Source of the DNA: Siphonodentalium dalli
Taxonomy: Eukaryota > Mollusca > Scaphopoda > Gadilida > Siphonodentaliidae
DNA: 64,000 nt
Direction: 5' to 3'
Assembly (NCBI GenBank): GCA_032622095.1
Contig: CP136067.1
Coordinates: 198,364,052-198,428,051, forward strand
In this document: positions 59,827 through 64,000 of the stretch, one piece after another
How the letters are laid out: each line of letters starts with the position of its first letter
How positions within the stretch are numbered: the first letter of the stretch is position 1
The notes under the pieces: model-generated
The model's input: the letters and a program-made list of their open reading frames with translations, nothing else
Told to the model about the DNA's origin: nothing
Database searches by the model: none
Made by a program: the position numbers and the translations under genes

Positions 59827-60195
59827 ACACTGTAAAAAGGACTGTGTGGCAGCTTCCACACAATGACTGTGTGGAGGCATTATCTGAACATAAATGTGTG
59901 CATAATACACACATATGTGTGTATCACCCAATATCCACACATATATGTGTACATCACCACACATATTTGTGTGTGACGTCGGTTTTTTAAATTTCACGTG
60001 GTGGTCACGCGCGCGTCGTTGTTTCGTACAGGCTCACAGGCTGCCGTAACGTGTACACATGGAGTCTTGTTGATTGTGGTGGATCTCGAAATTCGATATA
60101 TTGGGCGGTCTCTTCGATTATTTCTATAGTTAAGGTAAGATTATATTTAAATTGGCAAGATATACACCTTTGTGAGAATGTCCGTATCTATATGA
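59827..60195 (+). other. CACATATGTG-rich region and possible 5' exon
   Basis: 59830-59980 has many CACACATATGTGTG-type palindromic words and a GACTGTGTGG inverted pair. 59980-60060 is CpG-richer (CACGCGCGCGTCG). A perfect donor word AAG|GTAAGA lies at 60134/60135, so a non-coding first exon could end there. No protein supports this. Confidence 0.25.
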
Positions 60196-60575
60196 GGCCC
60201 CCACCCCACCCCCTGGAATACGGAATACCACTTAACACAGAGGGTGGAATACGGAATACCAGTTAACAGCCATATGGAATTTTCCGGATAAATGTTCTAT
60301 TGCCGTACGAACGCCGGTCATCCCGCAGTTTCCACATCTAAAATGATCTAAAATGAAGATGATCGACGATCTGTATATATGTCAAACTGTTAATTTATTG
60401 TGACAAAAATCGCATTTAAATTATTATTATAATCATTTTTTGGAAGGTGTCGAAGGTCGGCGTACGAATACCGGTATTTTTGGAATACCGAATACCTCCT
60501 AACAGAGGGACCGGAATACGGCGTACCTCATAACAGGGCATGGAATACGGCGTACGAAAAGGGGGGTGGGCCCCA
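60196..60575. repeat. Small element with C-rich/G-rich inverted ends and GGAATACGG repeats
   Basis: Left end GGCCCCCACCCCACCCC and right end GGGGGGTGGGCCCC are imperfect inverted copies. Both inner flanks carry several copies of TGGAATACGGAATACC or TGGAATACGGCGTACC with TTAACA/ATAACA. Central part AT-rich, non-coding. Confidence 0.45.
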
Positions 60576-61385
60576 TGAACATCACCAACTTCAACTGGGG
60601 AACTTCAATCTTATCCTAAGTCTCAACAGAATGATGTCCCCGGAGGGTGAATTTGATGAGGCTAGCCCGATGTACATTCATCACCTGGGGATCTCATTCT
60701 GAAAATGACAGACACCATTGGCTTGCACTGCGTTCATGTGTAATACATCCCTATATATATATTCTCCCCCGTCATTCCATCGGAGGACTATATAGTCATG
60801 ACCACCGTCCGTCTATGTGTACGTCGGTGTGTGCGTCCGTCCGGAACTTTGTCCAAGCATGTATTCTGTCATTTTCTGGTAAATTTGTTTTTAACTTGGC
60901 ACAAATATCAATCAGCATGTGAACCTGCGCATCTGAGATTTTGAGTTCGGTCGGACTTATTTTGGCGGAGTTATTGCCTTTTTTTCGACATAGAATCTTA
61001 CGTCCTGGGACGCATCTTTTGTCCGAGGTAGTATTCCGTCATTTTCCAGTAAATTAAAAAAAACATTCGCACAGATGTCAACCAGCATGGAAACTTGCGA
61101 CCCTTTGAGTTCAGTCGGAGTCATTCTGGTGGATTTATTACCATTTTACGACATAAAATATTCAATGTTTTTTATTTTAGTGCTGTCGGCCCTTTCTCGA
61201 CACATTATAGATCATGTCATGAATCTCTACTATTAGCTATACGCACGTAGAGATCATATTCCACCAGTACAAAACCTTGGAACTTTTTGAAGTTTTGACA
61301 GGGAACCTTATAAAGTCGAAAAGATAACGCGGGGAATATATTTCTTAGTTATTACCTGTTCCTTCATAATGTACTTCACTGTACT
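60576..61385. repeat. Diverged ~185-bp repeat pair and unassigned sequence
   Basis: Two units around 60840-61020 and 61020-61180 share TCCGTCATTTTC-like, GTCAACCAGCATG-like and GAGTTCGGTCGGA-like words, related in style to 50810-51550. No gene found. Confidence 0.4.
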
Positions 61386-62307
61386 AAATCGGCGCTAAAC
61401 ATAGTGTGTATCAAATTGTGTGTCCCTCTCACCCTTTATGCACCCCTGACTCGAATGGCCCCACTTTGACATCTTTAAACCACACAAGTAGAATCATGGA
61501 GATGACTATTTATAACTTTGTGCTAATCGGCTTATAAAAAAGTTTTTATTAAATGTTGTTGTCCCGCCCCGTCTCTCACGCAAACAGCACTAATTTGGCG
61601 TCCTAGTATCATGGATAAGATTTGGTAAAAATCAGCACTAAAAATATTGTGTATCAAATACTATCAATTTTGGTGCCCCTCTCCCCTTCAATTCACCCCA
61701 GACTCGGATTACGCCACTTTTTACAGCTATAAGCTGCACCATTATACTCCTCATAGCACGAGGATGATTGTGTATAAGTTTAGTGGAAATCGGCGACTAA
61801 ATTAATTCTTATCACATTTAGTGCCCACCTACCCACAATCTCTCATCCAAACGACACCAATTCATGCGATATGGCGTCTTTAAATCACACAATTAGATTA
61901 CTTGTATCATGGAGAAGAATGTATATCAAATTGGTGGAAATCGACGCTAAAATTATTTTAACAATTTGGTTCCCCTCTCCCCTTCCGTGCATCCCTGATT
62001 CGAACGGCGCCACTTTTGACATATTTTAACAACATCATTAGATTTCTCATATTATGGGAATGATTATATATCAGTTTGGTTACAATTGGCGACAAACAAA
62101 TTTCTGCCCCTCCCCCTTTTCTACCCCTGACAACAACGGCATCTCTTTAGAAAATTCTAACCCGCACCATTAACTTTATCATAAAAATATACCTCTATTA
62201 GACCCCTTTTGTGCCATCTAGATATAGAACACAGACAGACAAACAGACATTCGCAAATTTTGATATAGATATCGAAAATTTATAACGAACCACTGAGACG
62301 AATTGCT

Positions 62308-62832
62308 AGCCGGTTTCTTCCAGACAATTTTGTAACTATTGTACGCGACCGAAAAGGTGGTCAAGAATTTCAAATAATTCTAGATTCAACTCTCTCCACC
62401 TCAAAATCAATCAGAAAATGGGAACAAGAACAATGTGTAATCAACTATTGGGACACTCTGTTTAAACTACCGTTCACCGCGACGCATGACATTAAACTGC
62501 AATGGTAACCATATCGAATAAATACTCGAATCCAAGCGGCCAATCGACTTCTTAATAAAATAAAGCTAAGAAAAATTGATAGATGCGAAAGATGCAATCG
62601 AAACAATTTCACACATATTCTGGGAATGTAGCCATGTCCATGCTTTCTTTCTTTTTTAAACTGATCAAGTGGGGAACTGACAAACTTAAAGCATCGGCTT
62701 AATTGTTTCGAAAAAGACAAATCTATTTGAAACTGTCCCATTGAAACCAAACAGCGTGATAAACTATTTTTAATTTATTTGAAAAAAATAAGGCAAAGTT
62801 TTCCGTGTGCATGTCCATCCTTGTCCGGACGT
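62308..62832 (+). pseudogene. LINE C C-terminal fragment, duplicated copy
   Basis: Same protein blocks and the same stops as 49005-49529 (WDTLFKLPF, KLQW, RCERC). It was copied as part of the segmental duplication, not by independent insertion, because the flanking Harbinger-like element is in the identical position. Confidence 0.7.
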
Positions 62833-62835
62833 TAA

Positions 62836-63992
62836 GGGCGCGTACACATGAAGCTGCAAGAAAATATCTGCAAGAAAATATCAGGTAAAATTGCACACTG
62901 ATATTTTCTTGCTGTAAAGATTACGCCCGTGAGAACGCGGCGGTTTAGACGGCGTTGATTGAGCTCAATCAGAACAGTATTAGTCATGATGGTTCAAGTG
63001 AATTGCATCCGGTAAATAACCTATAGTCCATTTTGGAAATTCATATATAGCTTTGGGAAAGTTCCAACTGTTGACATGTATTAGACATGTAAAGACCATC
63101 TGCATAATGAGAAAGTGGTCACGTTATTTGGAAATGTTATAATTTCATAGGGCATGTATATGTGGGGTGACAAAATGTTATTATGGTTTTGTGGCAACTC
63201 GGATGACCCCACCACCATTGAGACCCCATAGGAAGTTTTCAGAGATTGTTGCTTGGTGCATGGGGCTGTGGTGTTCATTACGTTACGGAATTTACATGGG
63301 TGCATGTGGGGACATGAGACCCCCGCCAACTTGGAAACAATATTAGTTGGAAATTTCACACCAACAATGGTTTGAAATTGTTCTTGTAGTCTGATTTTTC
63401 AACCATTAATGTATGTGGAGTTAGTGGTTTTAGACCAACATTTGCATTTTTCCTACTTTGGTCAAATTATTGGTTTGGAATTTCTTCTAGGCCCCTCCCT
63501 CCCCGGTGTCCAGTCAAAATTCAAGGTATGTGAGGTACCATATAGGAAATTCAAAGACGATGGGAGGTGTGCAAATTCAATTATGTTATCTTGGGTCTTT
63601 GGCCCGATTCAAGAGGGGTGCAGTTGGAAATCCATGGACATCCTCCGTCAGCGGAAACTCTCAAAAGATATATGTCCCCACACATATCCATATAGTAGCT
63701 GAGCGATTATGTCAAACAATCCAAAATGGAATTACGAAGTCAATTGTTGAAACAGGCGATACTATTGATGGATCATAACTCGAGTGCGTGAACGGTTACC
63801 AGCGTGTCCCTTATAGAGATTAGTTAACGGATACCGATGACCACCAATCAAGGTGAACACATATCACCAACTGGCGATAGAATATCAGCGCTCTGCCTTC
63901 GTCGGATATTTTCCGGTATTATTTATTTGATTGGTCAAGTAAGTCACATGGGGCATACCTGATATTTTCTTGCCCGCCATGTGTACGCGCCC
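62836..63992. mobile_element. Harbinger-like element, copy 2
   Basis: Same length (1157 bp), ends and TAA flanks (62833-62835, 63993-63995) as copy 1, with a few substitutions; one of them removes an open frame (TGA to TAG context near 63229). Confidence 0.75.
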
Positions 63993-64000
63993 TAACTCCA

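Larger units (their letters stand above)
61386..64000 (+). repeat. Segmental duplication, copy 2
   Basis: Counterpart of 48100-50698; the match begins at AAATCGGCGCTAAAC and continues to the last base of the window, so the true right boundary lies beyond it. Confidence 0.9.

Overview
The window is eukaryotic and repeat-dominated. Genuine-looking exons carry splice junctions, the sequence is AT-rich, and most of it is non-LTR retrotransposons, terminal-inverted-repeat (TIR) elements, fold-back elements, satellites and minisatellites. The families suggest a marine invertebrate, probably a lophotrochozoan such as a mollusc. That placement is inference from repeat style; no single gene settles it. 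I see no bacterial-type operon, tRNA, rRNA or CRISPR array.

Layout. 0.6-1.5 kb: broken LINE ORF1. 1.8-6.0 kb: microsatellite, then a ~425-bp satellite invaded by a TTAA-targeted double-hairpin element. 6.3-14.65 kb: LINE A ORF2 with a (CCTAT)n tail, split by a 4.87-kb TIR transposon (7225-12092) that encodes a decayed large protein and itself carries a small MITE. 14.7-23 kb: mostly non-coding, with short tandem repeats, palindromes and a 61/51-bp minisatellite. 23.4-30.5 kb: the only host-gene signal. A sulfotransferase-like exon lies on the + strand beside a 22-bp minisatellite. On the - strand a secreted PAN/Apple-like gene has two phase-compatible exons, a truncated paralogue, and a 64-bp minisatellite that looks like amplified signal-peptide exon sequence; LINE fragments sit among them. 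31-33 kb: fold-back element and diverged repeats. 33.8-40.8 kb: LINE B, the best-preserved retrotransposon here, with tandem 5' repeats, ORF1 and a broken ORF2. 41-45 kb: mostly featureless apart from a 314-bp palindrome. 45.4-50.7 kb: a second double-hairpin element, then LINE C fragments split by an unclassified repeat and ending at a Harbinger-like element. 51.8-59.8 kb: a TA microsatellite and an 8-kb tandem array of ~710-bp and ~190-bp units. 61.4-64 kb: near-identical copy of 48.1-50.7 kb, running off the window end.

The window is best read as layered transposition: nested insertions can be ordered because several host sequences regain continuity, or have duplicate empty sites, when the insert is ignored. 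Strongest leads are the unclassified TIR transposon, the double-hairpin TTAA element, the minisatellite derived from a signal-peptide exon, and the higher-order array bounded by inverted ends. All family names come from visible motifs and recall of families; no search was run.
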